Assembly: GCA_964394565.1 (NCBI GenBank)
Contig: CAYMYA010000002.1
Coordinates: 1 to 64,000, forward strand
Direction of reading: 5' to 3'
Length of the DNA: 64,000 nt
Origin: CAIKHN01 sp964394565
Lineage (GTDB): Bacteria; Patescibacteriota; Patescibacteriia; UBA9934
Shown: in pieces, positions 1-9,054 of the stretch
Position numbering within the stretch: the stretch's first letter is position 1
How the letters are laid out: each line of letters opens with the position of its first letter
Position numbers and translations under genes: made by a program
Notes under the pieces: generated by a model
Told to the model about the DNA's origin: nothing
Database searches by the model: none
The model's input: the letters and a program-made list of their open reading frames with translations, nothing else

Positions 1-950
1 CCGGTGCCTTTGGCCACACAGAGTTGGGGGTCTTCGGCGAGGTATGTTGGCACGCCAGTGGCTTCGGCAATGAGTCGATCGAGGTTGCGCAGCTGCGCCG
101 AACCGCCAGAAATCACAATACCTTTATCCATCACGTCCGCCGAAAGCTCCGGCGGCGTTTCGTTGAGCACTTCTTTTAATGTGGCAATAATGCCCTCCAG
201 GAGCGGCTGAATCGCTTCTGTCACGTCATCAGACGTCACTTCAATAATCTTCGGCAAACCGGTAATCATGTCGCGCCCCTTAATTTCCATACGCAGCTTT
301 TCCGGAAGGAACATGGCGGAGCCACAACGAATTTTAATATCTTCTGCCGTCCGCTCACCAATCGCGAGCCCGTACGTCCGGCGCACATGTTCCATAATTG
401 CTGCGTCCATTTTGACTCCCCCAATACGCACCGACGTTGACGCAACAATACCGCCGAGTGAAATGACGGCCATTTCGCTCGTCCCACCACCAATTTCCAC
501 GATCATGTGGCCGTTCGGCGAACCGATAGGAATATTTGCACCAATTGCAGCAACAATAGGCTGTTTAATAATATATGCGCTTTTCGCTCCTGCAGAAATT
601 GCTGCGTCCACCACTGCACGACGCTCTGTGCTCGTAATACCCCCCGGCACCGCAATCATCACCTCTGGGCGAAACAAGCGAATACCGCCAAGTGCTTTGT
701 TCATGAAATAGCGCAACATCGCTTCGGTCGTTTTATAGTCCGCAATCACACCATCTTTTAACGGGCGACGCGCGACAATCGTGTCTGGCGTGCGGCCAAG
801 CATGTCCTTTGCTTCCTTTCCCACCGCAAGAACTGTTTTATCAATTTTCGAAATCGCAACAACTGACGGCTCATTGATGATAATCCCCCGTTTTGGGACA
901 TACACCAGCACCGTCGTCGTTCCAAGATCGATCCCGATTTTCTTGTTCAT
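1..950 (-). CDS. mreB: Rod shape-determining protein MreB, 3' end beyond window
   Basis: This is the actin-like ATPase that forms membrane-associated filaments and guides lateral wall synthesis. The N-terminus has the phosphate-1 motif GIDLGTTTVLVY. AVPGGITSTERRAV, the phosphate-2 loop EIGGGTSEMAVISLGG and the later nucleotide-binding segment GIVISGGSAQLRNLD follow in order. About 316 residues are visible and the frame is still open at the left edge, so only a short C-terminal piece is missing. I chose the ATG of MNKKIGIDLG; an in-frame ATG nine bases upstream (959) would add MLG. Envelope genes lie upstream on the same strand, and a RodA/FtsW gene is elsewhere in the window. The family call is sure; the exact start is less so. 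Confidence 0.95.
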   Translation of the reverse strand, partial: MNKKIGIDLGTTTVLVYVPKRGIIINEPSVVAISKIDKTVLAVGKEAKDMLGRTPDTIVARRPLKDGVIADYKTTEAMLRYFMNKALGGIRLFRPEVMIAVPGGITSTERRAVVDAAISAGAKSAYIIKQPIVAAIGANIPIGSPNGHMIVEIGGGTSEMAVISLGGIVASTSVRIGGVKMDAAIMEHVRRTYGLAIGERTAEDIKIRCGSAMFLPEKLRMEIKGRDMITGLPKIIEVTSDDVTEAIQPLLEGIIATLKEVLNETPPELSADVMDKGIVISGGSAQLRNLDRLIAEATGVPTYLAEDPQLCVAKGT

Positions 951-1078
951 CCCGAGCATATCTGGCCCCAGACTACCGCACTTTTCCCTCATCTGACGAG
1001 GAGACTATCCCCACGAGAGAAGTGGAGGCTGACACCAAACATCCTGGATCCCGTCCCCGATCAGGTCGAGGACAGGCT

Positions 1079-1165
1079 CTACGCGGGGATGACTGAGTGG
1101 ACGGAGATGACGGACGTATGGCTTTGTTCCATTTCGCTCTCGTCACAACCCCTTCCAAGACTCAC
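1079..1165 (+). repeat. Intergenic dispersed repeat, copy 1
   Basis: The space between mreB and the DUF4012 gene holds no ORF I can support. It contains a GGATGAC...GACG stretch followed by the core CACAACCCCTTCCAAGACTC. The same order of blocks recurs at 21614-21675, and the core alone recurs inverted at 8918-8936. An imperfect palindrome with GGATCC and GGGGATGAC ends lies just upstream (about 1048-1098). The similarity is seen directly. That it is a repeat family of this genome is inferred from these copies. Confidence 0.55.
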
Positions 1166-1187
1166 TTCTTCCAATCCCCTATCCATC

Positions 1188-3197
1188 CTACCATTCAATA
1201 TAAAACTCCTCGTCTGTTTCTAACCACGTTTCGAGTGTGTAGACGTCGTCCCCCCAATCGGAAGCATCTTCGGCTGGCACGGCGTCGCGGATGTTTTTGT
1301 TCGTATCAATATTCAGAAATAATTGCGGAGCTTCTGCCCCAATTTGTTTTTGTACGCGCAGCGTGTACGTCCCCATACGTACCGCATCACTGACCGACTT
1401 CGGCAACATGTACACAAACGTGAGCGTGCGCGTCTGCCCTGGCTCGATTGACGTAAACGTTCCAAAACTCGTTAGCCCAAATTCCGACGACGTGGTGACT
1501 TCGCCCGGTAGCCCCTGCGGATTACGGATCACGTCGTTTGCGAGCGAGCCGTCGACGGAAACCAGCTGTGATCCTGTAGGCACGTAAATGCGCGTGTACG
1601 TTCGGTACCGCGATGTTTTCCAATCAAAATTTCCAGTATGGTTATATGTAATCGCCGTCGTTGCTTGATAGCCATTTCCTGTTGGAGTGACTGAATACGC
1701 AATTGTCCGCTTGACCACCGGATCAGATTTTAATGCTGCCATGTTTGCATCAACGACCATGAGAAAATCGTCAGCGCCATATTGACTCACCTCGCCAGCC
1801 CAGGCGTAATCGCGCAATACCGCTTGCGTATCGGCATCCGTGCTGTACATTGCGAGGTCTTTATCCGCAAACGCCTCAGACAACAACCCGAATACCTCCG
1901 GGAATTGCGACGGAGATACCTCGAGCAGTGCATCTAATACCGCCTGCGTCAACGCACCAACAACATCTTTCCGATCTTCTCGAGCAATCCCTTGTTGTTC
2001 AAACGCAATTTCGACTTGATATTCCAAAATCTCCGCAGCATTTTGCGATGTGTATTCAATGCCATTAACCCTCACCGGACCAACAAACGTTAACAGATGC
2101 TCTAAAAATCCAGTTGTAATTCCAACAACGCCATCGATCTGTGGCACCGGATGCCCGGCAACCGCGAGCTCTTGGCGAAATAACGCAACAGTTTCCTGTG
2201 CGCCGGTCGCGAAATCTGGCGACCACGTTCCATCACGAAAAAACCATACGGGCTGTTCGAGGTATTTCGCAATCGGCGCTGGTGACGTAACGGCATACGC
2301 AGGATTCCCCGCAACAAGGACATCAACCGCGTACGCATCGTCTGTGCGCAATGACTTCATGTCGCCATCCTGTACCAAAAATAGGCCGTACGTCCCGAGA
2401 AATCCACCCGTCGGACGGAGCTCGGTATCGTTCATGAACATGAGTAAAAACTGCCGCTCGCCCCGCAATCCTGCAAACTCACGGGCAATTCCTGCAAAAG
2501 GCACGAGAAAATCCACCGACGTTTTCAGCTCCGTCACCACAGCAGCAAAGGGTGCAATGGCATCCGCGAACCCGTCAGTTTCCGGGAGCTCTTGGAACGT
2601 CGCAATATCTTCCAAAGCAAAACCAAGTTTCACTTGCATTTCCTGTAAGTCCGGCAAGGCATCAGCTAAACGCACAAACAGTGTCCGTTTCACGGATGTT
2701 GGGAGATCGTGAATCGCGGTGTCTACATATGCGGGATCCCGCCACGCCAACGTGTCGCGCGCTTCGTTCACCACGCGAAATACATCGTTTGCGATGGAGA
2801 CGGCTTCAGAAAGTACATCGACCGTATTTTCCGTGGCATCCAACATACCAACCGCAGCATCGTACCGCTCACCGAGCCATGGAACATATGTTGCCATCGC
2901 GAGCATTGCGGCACCGGCCTTTGCGTCAACGATGCTCTCTGACGCCAACGATAAATCTTCCTGTGCAGCAAGAAAATCCGCTTCGGCAAGATGTGATTTT
3001 GCCAACAGCAGTGCATCGCGTGTCGCAACTGTTCCTTGCACCGCGCGCGTTGCGGCAATCCCAACGTACCCACACGCCACAACGCCAATAATCAACACCA
3101 AAACTATGCCAATACCGAGCCGTACACGGCGGCGGCGGGGACGTGGCAACGGAAGTACGACGTCAGGTATTTGCGATGCAGAAGGCTCAAGAAACAT
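1188..3197 (-). CDS. DUF4012 domain-containing membrane-anchored protein
   Basis: The protein has 669 residues, with a short cytoplasmic Arg-rich stretch (RPRRRRVRLG) and one transmembrane helix at roughly residues 28-50. A long extracytoplasmic part follows. The segment RQFLLMFMNDTELRPTGGFLG followed by GTYGLFLVQDGDM is the hallmark of DUF4012, a family frequent in Patescibacteria and Actinobacteria and often found near glycosyltransferases and wall genes. Its biochemical function is not established. It sits between mreB and two glycosyltransferase genes on the same strand, which suggests an envelope role. The family assignment is strong; the role is inferred from neighbours only. Confidence 0.85.
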   Translation of the reverse strand: MFLEPSASQIPDVVLPLPRPRRRRVRLGIGIVLVLIIGVVACGYVGIAATRAVQGTVATRDALLLAKSHLAEADFLAAQEDLSLASESIVDAKAGAAMLAMATYVPWLGERYDAAVGMLDATENTVDVLSEAVSIANDVFRVVNEARDTLAWRDPAYVDTAIHDLPTSVKRTLFVRLADALPDLQEMQVKLGFALEDIATFQELPETDGFADAIAPFAAVVTELKTSVDFLVPFAGIAREFAGLRGERQFLLMFMNDTELRPTGGFLGTYGLFLVQDGDMKSLRTDDAYAVDVLVAGNPAYAVTSPAPIAKYLEQPVWFFRDGTWSPDFATGAQETVALFRQELAVAGHPVPQIDGVVGITTGFLEHLLTFVGPVRVNGIEYTSQNAAEILEYQVEIAFEQQGIAREDRKDVVGALTQAVLDALLEVSPSQFPEVFGLLSEAFADKDLAMYSTDADTQAVLRDYAWAGEVSQYGADDFLMVVDANMAALKSDPVVKRTIAYSVTPTGNGYQATTAITYNHTGNFDWKTSRYRTYTRIYVPTGSQLVSVDGSLANDVIRNPQGLPGEVTTSSEFGLTSFGTFTSIEPGQTRTLTFVYMLPKSVSDAVRMGTYTLRVQKQIGAEAPQLFLNIDTNKNIRDAVPAEDASDWGDDVYTLETWLETDEEFYIEW

Positions 3198-3226
3198 GAG
3201 AAAAGTTCACCTAGAGTATATCATGA

Positions 3227-4132
3227 TCATTTGCGAAATTGTGCACGAATTTCTCCGAGTGTACGCAACGTGCGATCGAAAAAAATCCGTCCGAGCGTCC
3301 ACTGCTTCCACCGCAACATCCACGCGGATTGTACAGAACGTGGCATCACTCCACGCATACTATCGTAGCCAATACACGAACGTATTGTGGGTGTCCCACG
3401 AAGTTCAGTCGCGAAACCCCGATATCGGTGCGCAACTGCACGCGGCACGCATTGCGCCCTGTGCCCACAACGCACAAATCGTAAAGCAAAATCGATGTCT
3501 TCCGCGACATCCATCAGCGTATCATCCAACATCTTTCCATCGACGAGCACGTCGGCAAGCGCCGAAGCACGAAGCAATGCGACGCCATTCGTCACGAGAA
3601 TATCGTGCGTGTTGGCATCATACTGACCACGATCCATTTCGCCCGCACCCCGCTCCGCAATCCGCAACCGGGAAAGGAGCACGCCGCCAGTACTATCCAA
3701 AATATCAGACTGCACTGCGTCCGCGTCCATATCACCACGCTCGGAAAACGCACGAAGCACTTTCGGTTGCACCGCGTCGATATCGACATTCTCCTCCAGC
3801 GCATGCACTAATGTCGCAATCATGTTCGGATGCCACACGGTATTACTTTCAGCAAGCAGCACCGCGTGACGACTGCTATCACCATGAAACCGTTCCAGCG
3901 CCATGCGAACCAACGTGTTCTTCGCACCCGCTGTGCCAATATGCTTCGTACTACGACCCGCAAGCCACCGCGGTTCCTCACGCAAAATATAGGAAACTGT
4001 TTCTCCATCCGCACTCCCGTTATCGAAGAGTCGTACCGTCACGTCCGTGTACGACTGCGCGCGAATCGATGCAAAAAGTTCCGGTAAGTACCGCACATCG
4101 TTCCATGTCGCAATGCAGAGAGAAACGTGCAT
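3227..4132 (-). CDS. Family 2 glycosyltransferase
   Basis: This 301-residue protein opens with the GT-A fold start SLCIATWNDVRYLPELFASI. It continues with LFDNGSADGETVSYI, the typical family 2 nucleotide-sugar binding region, and GTAGAKNTLVRMAL where GxxxARN usually occurs. A DMDADAVQ-type acidic stretch and DEDID-like VAEDIDFALR in the second half fit the acceptor-side acidic motif. There is no membrane helix, so it is probably a cytoplasmic or peripheral enzyme that adds a sugar to a glycolipid or polysaccharide. It is ten bases downstream of another glycosyltransferase gene, in a probable envelope operon with DUF4012. The substrate cannot be told from sequence. Confidence 0.85.
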   Translation of the reverse strand: MHVSLCIATWNDVRYLPELFASIRAQSYTDVTVRLFDNGSADGETVSYILREEPRWLAGRSTKHIGTAGAKNTLVRMALERFHGDSSRHAVLLAESNTVWHPNMIATLVHALEENVDIDAVQPKVLRAFSERGDMDADAVQSDILDSTGGVLLSRLRIAERGAGEMDRGQYDANTHDILVTNGVALLRASALADVLVDGKMLDDTLMDVAEDIDFALRFVRCGHRAQCVPRAVAHRYRGFATELRGTPTIRSCIGYDSMRGVMPRSVQSAWMLRWKQWTLGRIFFDRTLRTLGEIRAQFRK

Positions 4133-4141
4133 AGCACTCCA

Positions 4142-5635
4142 TTAATGCCTCGTCGACGAGACCTTTTTCGTGACGTTGAAGCCGAGATATTTCCCGAGCA
4201 TGAAGCGCGTTTGAGCATCGAGCGCTGGGAAGGCGCCAAAAACAATAAACGTCACAGGGAGAAGTGCCCACTGACCGAGCATGACAAGCCAGGAAAACCG
4301 TGAGGTTTTTTGTGGTCGGGGGGGCAATAAGAAAAAACTCAACGCGCCAGTAATAAACACACCCAACGTTGCAAGACGCATCATGGCCTCAAGCGTGTAC
4401 GGCGAATTGACGACAATAGCACTCTGTTCATTCGTAATAGTCCAAAATGGAATGTATCCTAAAATGAAAATCAGCAGTGGTGCCGCAGCCCACGTAAACA
4501 TTCCTTCAATATGATTGAATACATACGTGATTTTTTTCATCAACGGGAGGCGTGGATGTTCCCGAAACTTCGTCACCATGTATGGAAAATGCTCCACACC
4601 CCACGCCCAACGACGCTGCTGTTTATACAACGCAACCAAGCTTTCCCAATAATTTCCTCCGGCAACAGCATCCATAGACACCGGCAAAAATACTGGCGTC
4701 ACCCGGTATTGCCCGTCGTACTTCAAGAACGCCTGCATAAAAATTCGCGAGTCTTCACTCACCAAATCTGGTTCCCAAAATCCAACGTCTACCAACATCC
4801 GCCAAGGCATGGAATGTGACGAAAATGTCCACAAACGCTCTGGGCGTACCAATTCGCCGAGGAGCCAAAATGTAGTACCAAATGCCGCAATGCGTACCGG
4901 CGCCGTGGCAGACCAAATATTGTTTGAAAAAACTGTCACTGGCTGAAACGACGTTCGCGTCGGGTTTGGAATCGTCAAAAAAAGGTGAGAAAGTTTCGCG
5001 AAATATTGTGGATGTGCAACGGTATCGATATCGAACGCAGAAACGATAATGTCGTCGTACGGAATACCCTTCTCGTCGATCACGCGTTTCACCTCGCCAC
5101 CCATGTAATGCAAATTCGATCCCTTGCCAGGGATTTCACCAGGAAGACCAAACGGATGCACCGTAACAATAAACTCTGCAAACTTCTCCGCATATTTCTT
5201 GCGCATCGCGTCCGCAATGGGCAAAAAATTCTCTTGATCTTTTTCTTCTCCGCCGAGCGCGATAATCATCCGATCGGTGCGATACGGCCCACGCAACACC
5301 GCGCGCAAAGCTTCTTCCACGATGGATGCATCCTCTTGAAACGTTGGCAACATGACAAGGTGATAGATGCGTTCCCACTCTGCGATCTCTTGCACCTGAG
5401 CGTACCAATCCACGCGTGTCGTTTGACGGTACGATCGATACGCAGCAACAACATGAATCACGAAATAGTACACGCGCAACATCCAATACAAATCAAACAC
5501 AATAATGAACACAATCCCCGCGACCGGCATAAACACCGAAAGCGCAAACGCCATCGCTAAAACACCCCAAACAATGAGCCCGGGAATCATTTCGAGCAAA
5601 CGATGCTGACCATACTGACCAAATCGTGTTGCCAT
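4142..5635 (-). CDS. Membrane glycosyltransferase, family 2 (cellulose synthase-like)
   Basis: The protein has 497 residues with two N-terminal transmembrane helices (about residues 15-55), a cytoplasmic catalytic domain and about four C-terminal helices. Acidic motifs are seen in SAFDIDTVAHPQYF (the DxD-like site) and EPDLVSEDSRIF (the ED acceptor site). The processive signature QxxRW appears as KQQRRWAWGVEHF. This order resembles membrane polysaccharide synthases. It is four bases from the TsaB-like gene upstream and ten bases from the next glycosyltransferase. The family is confident; the polymer or lipid product is unknown. Confidence 0.85.
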   Translation of the reverse strand: MATRFGQYGQHRLLEMIPGLIVWGVLAMAFALSVFMPVAGIVFIIVFDLYWMLRVYYFVIHVVAAYRSYRQTTRVDWYAQVQEIAEWERIYHLVMLPTFQEDASIVEEALRAVLRGPYRTDRMIIALGGEEKDQENFLPIADAMRKKYAEKFAEFIVTVHPFGLPGEIPGKGSNLHYMGGEVKRVIDEKGIPYDDIIVSAFDIDTVAHPQYFAKLSHLFLTIPNPTRTSFQPVTVFSNNIWSATAPVRIAAFGTTFWLLGELVRPERLWTFSSHSMPWRMLVDVGFWEPDLVSEDSRIFMQAFLKYDGQYRVTPVFLPVSMDAVAGGNYWESLVALYKQQRRWAWGVEHFPYMVTKFREHPRLPLMKKITYVFNHIEGMFTWAAAPLLIFILGYIPFWTITNEQSAIVVNSPYTLEAMMRLATLGVFITGALSFFLLPPRPQKTSRFSWLVMLGQWALLPVTFIVFGAFPALDAQTRFMLGKYLGFNVTKKVSSTRH

Positions 5636-5638
5636 AGA

Positions 5639-6052
5639 TTATTTGCGTCCTAATGCATCTTTTGTACTCGTAGTAATACGTGCTTCATGGGCGTATGTTG
5701 GGCGCGCCATGGGGATTGCATGCTTCCCCCGCAGAGCAACAAGCACAGATCGATCATCCGAATTCAGCTCGAGCTCCACGCCAAATATTGGGATATTCCG
5801 TGCAAACACCAGCGTGTTTACCAAGGTAAGACTCGTGCGTAGCGCGGTGGCAGAACCCGGCCCGAGAACAGCGACGATGCCAGTGAGTGGCGATGCGGGC
5901 GCATGCATTGCAAGAAACGTATCGATCGCAGCAAGGAATTGCTCCGGCGACGCCTGCACCGTTACAGGACCTATCACAAATACGGAACGCTCGTCGTTCA
6001 ATAGTCCCAGCGTCACCTGCGCAATATCACGTCCATTCACGTAAAGCATCAT
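5639..6052 (-). CDS. TsaB-like protein, short and divergent
   Basis: This 137-residue protein carries GPGSATALRTSLTLVNTLVF, which matches the GPGSFTGLRIG motif of TsaB, the non-catalytic partner of TsaD in tRNA t6A synthesis. It then runs into FARNIPIFGVELEL, as in that family. The usual start 'ILxIDTS' is degenerate here (MMLYVNGRDIAQ) and the C-terminal half is missing, so it is about two thirds of the normal length. I chose the ATG at 6052 because it overlaps the upstream stop as ATGA, implying translational coupling. It could be a reduced functional TsaB or a decaying paralog. Confidence 0.55.
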   Translation of the reverse strand: MMLYVNGRDIAQVTLGLLNDERSVFVIGPVTVQASPEQFLAAIDTFLAMHAPASPLTGIVAVLGPGSATALRTSLTLVNTLVFARNIPIFGVELELNSDDRSVLVALRGKHAIPMARPTYAHEARITTSTKDALGRK

Positions 6053-6708
6053 ATCTTTGGGAGTGTACTCCACAGTACTACATGTTTTGCATGTAAGATT
6101 CCGGCAAGAAATCGATCCCCGACATCCTGTCGGTACAAGAATTCTTCACGTGGCATGGCAGTGTAATTCACTTCTCGAGCAATATCGCGTTCAAATTCAC
6201 GAATCGCTTTGGCGAGATCTTCTGGGTCAATTGTTCCAACAATAAAAACATCCGTTGGAACATCCGTCGCATCAACAAACCTTCCGGTGAGTAAAATCAA
6301 ACTGATATCACCCTTCTCTTTCAGAACGCGAACGATTTCCTGATTCATGAGCACTGCCGCCTTGCGCATCACACCGCGTAAATCTTCAAATAACGGAAAT
6401 GAAATATCTGCCCGATAATACTTTTTCTTTTCCCCCTTACCCTCAGGTTCTTCGTCCGTTGCTTCTGCCGCGATAATCTTCCCTTCAACTTCTGATACGA
6501 TACCAACATCAACTAAGTTCTTCAGCTCGCGTCGCACAGAATTCAGTTGCGCATCAATACGTCGCGTAAGCTCACGCACATAAAACGCGCGATCGGGGTT
6601 TTCCAAAAACAGTGTCAACAGCCGTGCCCGCGTCTTTGAACCAAAAAGTTGTTCAATTCTGAATTCTTTCACACCTTCTCCGCTGTCCGCACCGGGTTCA
6701 TTGTCCAT
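6049..6708 (-). CDS. Winged-helix transcriptional regulator-like protein
   Basis: Residues from about 15 to 90 form a winged helix: FGSKTRARLLTLFLENPD, then YVRELTRRIDAQLNSVRREL (a helix-turn-helix), then a wing around DVGIVSEVEGK. A charged insert with EEPEGKGEKKKYY follows. The C-terminal half resembles a nucleotidyltransferase-like or ligand domain (ILLTGRF, DVFIVGTIDP). I chose the ATG giving MDNEPGADSG; longer starts would run through the divergent promoter. The stop overlaps the next gene's start as ATGA. A transcription role is inferred from the N-terminal domain; the target is unknown. Confidence 0.65.
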   Translation of the reverse strand: MDNEPGADSGEGVKEFRIEQLFGSKTRARLLTLFLENPDRAFYVRELTRRIDAQLNSVRRELKNLVDVGIVSEVEGKIIAAEATDEEPEGKGEKKKYYRADISFPLFEDLRGVMRKAAVLMNQEIVRVLKEKGDISLILLTGRFVDATDVPTDVFIVGTIDPEDLAKAIREFERDIAREVNYTAMPREEFLYRQDVGDRFLAGILHAKHVVLWSTLPKI

Positions 6709-6729
6709 AGGGGAAAATCTGCCTATACT
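6701..6729 (+). promoter_or_regulatory. Sigma70-like promoter of the 6759 gene
   Basis: TTGTCC and TATACT are separated by 17 bases, and the predicted start site lies about 23 bases before the ATG. The element overlaps the first codons of the divergent winged-helix gene, so the two genes may influence each other. Confidence 0.55.
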
Positions 6730-6758
6730 GTACAGAGAATCCCCCTGCCTGCGCAACC

Positions 6759-8906
6759 ATGTCTTCCCCCATCCATCGAATCAAATCCGCAGAGCTCCTC
6801 GTACCAGGCACCGCGCCTGAACACATGAGCGTAAGCACCACCCTTCTGCCGCTTCCCCACGGGGATGGCGGAATTTTTGGTGTATTCAGCGTCACGTCGC
6901 GTGATACAGAGGCGCGCGAACGCTTTTTACATATTCTCAAGAGCCATTTGGAAGAAATGCGTTCGGACATTGCATCCAACGATGTGAACGTTCCGCGACG
7001 ATTTGAAGCGATGCTCGTGCGTCTCAATGCCGATCTCGCCCGCTGTGCAGAAACATGTCGCCTCCCATTGAAACACTTAAACGTCGTTCTTGGCGTAATG
7101 ACGAATACTCAAGTCTTTTTTAGCGGCATTGGCACACACCACGCGCTTTTTTTGCATCAAACCGCAGAACGCCGCTATGTTGTGTATGAACTCGACGCAC
7201 AGCTCGCAAACCAAGACAGCACATGGGAAAAACCACTAGTAACTGTACTCGACGGCGAACTGCACCCTGGCGATGTGTTCTATATCGCGACACGGATCCC
7301 GCCACATGCGCTCAACCTTGGGGATCTTCAAGATATTCTCGTGACATTGCCGCCAAACGGCGCCCTCGAACGCATTCAACAATTCGTTCCACTCACCCAT
7401 CATTTCGGAGGTGTGTGTTTCCACGTAAACGACGACATACCCCTTGGCCCACCAAAAAAAGCAAACCCCATGGCGTCGCTCTCGTCGCTTGAGGAAACGC
7501 AATCGCGTACCGCAGATTTACTTGGCGATCAATCCCCAGATATCACACAAAAGCTTTCTGGGCTTCTGCGCACCACGAAAAAAACCTTGTCTGTATACAG
7601 TAACAGCGCACTATGGCGTGGGGTCAAGCGCGCAGCACGCGGCATACTCACGCTCACAGAACGTGCATTAGCAAATGCTACAACGAAAAACGATACTGGC
7701 TCGCGGCGCTTGCACGGATCGTACGGAAAGTTCAGTGGAATCACCACACGCCTGAGTACGCTCCGCCATGCGGGCATTACTGCAGCAAAAGGCGCTTCGA
7801 GAAGTACAAAAATTGTCGGCGGCGGCGCAATACTTGTCGTCATGATTTTCGCAATCAGTATTAGCATGAGCAAGGCGCAACAACGCACCGCGGCAGCAAC
7901 GGTTGCGTATGAATCGCTCGTCACAAAGATTGAAGAGAAGCGCACTGCAGCAGAGGCTGCGATTATTTATGGCAATACACAGGATGCACAAATACTTCTT
8001 GCGGATGCCCAAGCACTTGCCGCAACCTTGCCGAAAGACACCAATGCCCAAGAAACAAAAGCGGAAGACCTCACACGGTCACTTCAGGAACTTCTGGGCA
8101 AAACCCGCGGGCTAGAAACCGTTACTCCTACAGTAATCGCTGAGCTTCCTGAGCAATTCGCATTTCCGCTCATTGGCCTCGCAAGTACTGGTACGGCGAT
8201 TTATGGTGTCTCCGCAGATGCCGCACCGTGGCGCGTGAACGAAGTGAGCAAGGCGCTCGAGCGCGGCGATATTGGCACAAGTCCTGCGCAAAATGTATTA
8301 CACCTCGCCGACGAAGGGACAGACATTCTCGTCGTCGACATGGATAAACGCCTTTGGCGTACGACGACAGGAACCTCGAGCGTGAGTGCACTGACCAGCG
8401 GCACTGACGGCATGGCGAGTGTGGAAGACCTCGTCACGTATAACACAAACGTGTATGTGCTTGCTGCGGCCAGTGAGCAAATTGTAAAAATGCGCCCGCA
8501 GGGCATTGGCTTTGAAGCGGGAACGCCATGGATCAGTGGAAAAACAACGGATCTCTCTCAAGCACGCGCGCTGGCAATTGACGGAAATATTTGGGTCTTA
8601 ACGAACACAGACGTCGTGGTGTTTGCGAGCGGCAAAGAAACACCGTGGGATCATGCAGCAATCGATCCCGTGCTCGTGAAACCATTAGATATCTGGACGA
8701 ACGTAGACTCACCGTATATATACATTCTTGACGGTGCCGACGGTCGTGTGATTGTGATGCAAAAGGAAAACGGCAGCATGATCGCGCAATATATTTCGAA
8801 CATTTCCGGCGTCGTCGGCTTCACCGTCCGCGAAAGCGAAAACCGAATTCTCCTCGCCACCCCCACCACCGTCTACTCGTACACCGCAAGTCATTTGTTG
8901 GAGTAA
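6759..8906 (+). CDS. Membrane-anchored protein with PP2C-like N-terminal and propeller-like C-terminal regions
   Basis: This 715-residue protein has three parts. Residues 1-240 resemble a divergent PPM/PP2C-like fold (HGDGGIFGVFSV, LNVVLGVMTNTQVFFSGIG, LHPGDVFYIATR), but I do not see a full set of metal-binding Asp residues. A single transmembrane helix (GGGAILVVMIFAISISMS) lies near residue 355 and is followed by a helical stretch. From about residue 450 there are regularly spaced beta repeats such as FPLIGLASTGTAIYGVS and ALAIDGNIWVLTNTDVVVF, as in a beta-propeller. This suggests an intracellular pseudo-phosphatase or sensor part and an outer propeller. It has its own promoter; the function is not known. 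Confidence 0.6.
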   Translation: MSSPIHRIKSAELLVPGTAPEHMSVSTTLLPLPHGDGGIFGVFSVTSRDTEARERFLHILKSHLEEMRSDIASNDVNVPRRFEAMLVRLNADLARCAETCRLPLKHLNVVLGVMTNTQVFFSGIGTHHALFLHQTAERRYVVYELDAQLANQDSTWEKPLVTVLDGELHPGDVFYIATRIPPHALNLGDLQDILVTLPPNGALERIQQFVPLTHHFGGVCFHVNDDIPLGPPKKANPMASLSSLEETQSRTADLLGDQSPDITQKLSGLLRTTKKTLSVYSNSALWRGVKRAARGILTLTERALANATTKNDTGSRRLHGSYGKFSGITTRLSTLRHAGITAAKGASRSTKIVGGGAILVVMIFAISISMSKAQQRTAAATVAYESLVTKIEEKRTAAEAAIIYGNTQDAQILLADAQALAATLPKDTNAQETKAEDLTRSLQELLGKTRGLETVTPTVIAELPEQFAFPLIGLASTGTAIYGVSADAAPWRVNEVSKALERGDIGTSPAQNVLHLADEGTDILVVDMDKRLWRTTTGTSSVSALTSGTDGMASVEDLVTYNTNVYVLAAASEQIVKMRPQGIGFEAGTPWISGKTTDLSQARALAIDGNIWVLTNTDVVVFASGKETPWDHAAIDPVLVKPLDIWTNVDSPYIYILDGADGRVIVMQKENGSMIAQYISNISGVVGFTVRESENRILLATPTTVYSYTASHLLE

Positions 8907-8917
8907 GCGATGAAATC

Positions 8918-8936
8918 TGAATCTTGGAAGGGGTTG
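8918..8936 (-). repeat. Intergenic dispersed repeat core, copy 3 (inverted)
   Basis: On the minus strand this reads CAACCCCTTCCAAGATTCA, matching the core at 1144-1165 and 21656-21675 with one or two changes. It lies in the convergent intergenic region after the propeller-type gene. Confidence 0.5.
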
Positions 8937-9011
8937 GGAAGATAGATGGAAGACAAAATAATTATATTGAGGCCTCCTCGAACTTTCCTCGAGCGCGTTC
9001 ATACACAACAT

Positions 9012-9039
9012 GTCCCGCGCCAGAGCTCTGGCGCGGGAC
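9012..9039. terminator. Perfect 28-bp GC-rich palindrome between convergent genes
   Basis: GTCCCGCGCCAGAG pairs with its exact complement with no spacer. It lies between the stop of the plus-strand gene at 8906 and the stop of the radical SAM gene at 9055, a position expected for a shared terminator. No clear T-run follows on either strand, so it could also be a protein-binding palindrome. Confidence 0.5.
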
Positions 9040-9054
9040 TTACGTTGATCGTAC

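Noticed and set aside
2719..4134. 471-codon ORF on the plus strand
   Set aside because: It runs antisense across the DUF4012 and glycosyltransferase genes, has low-complexity His/Arg/Ser composition and no family motifs.
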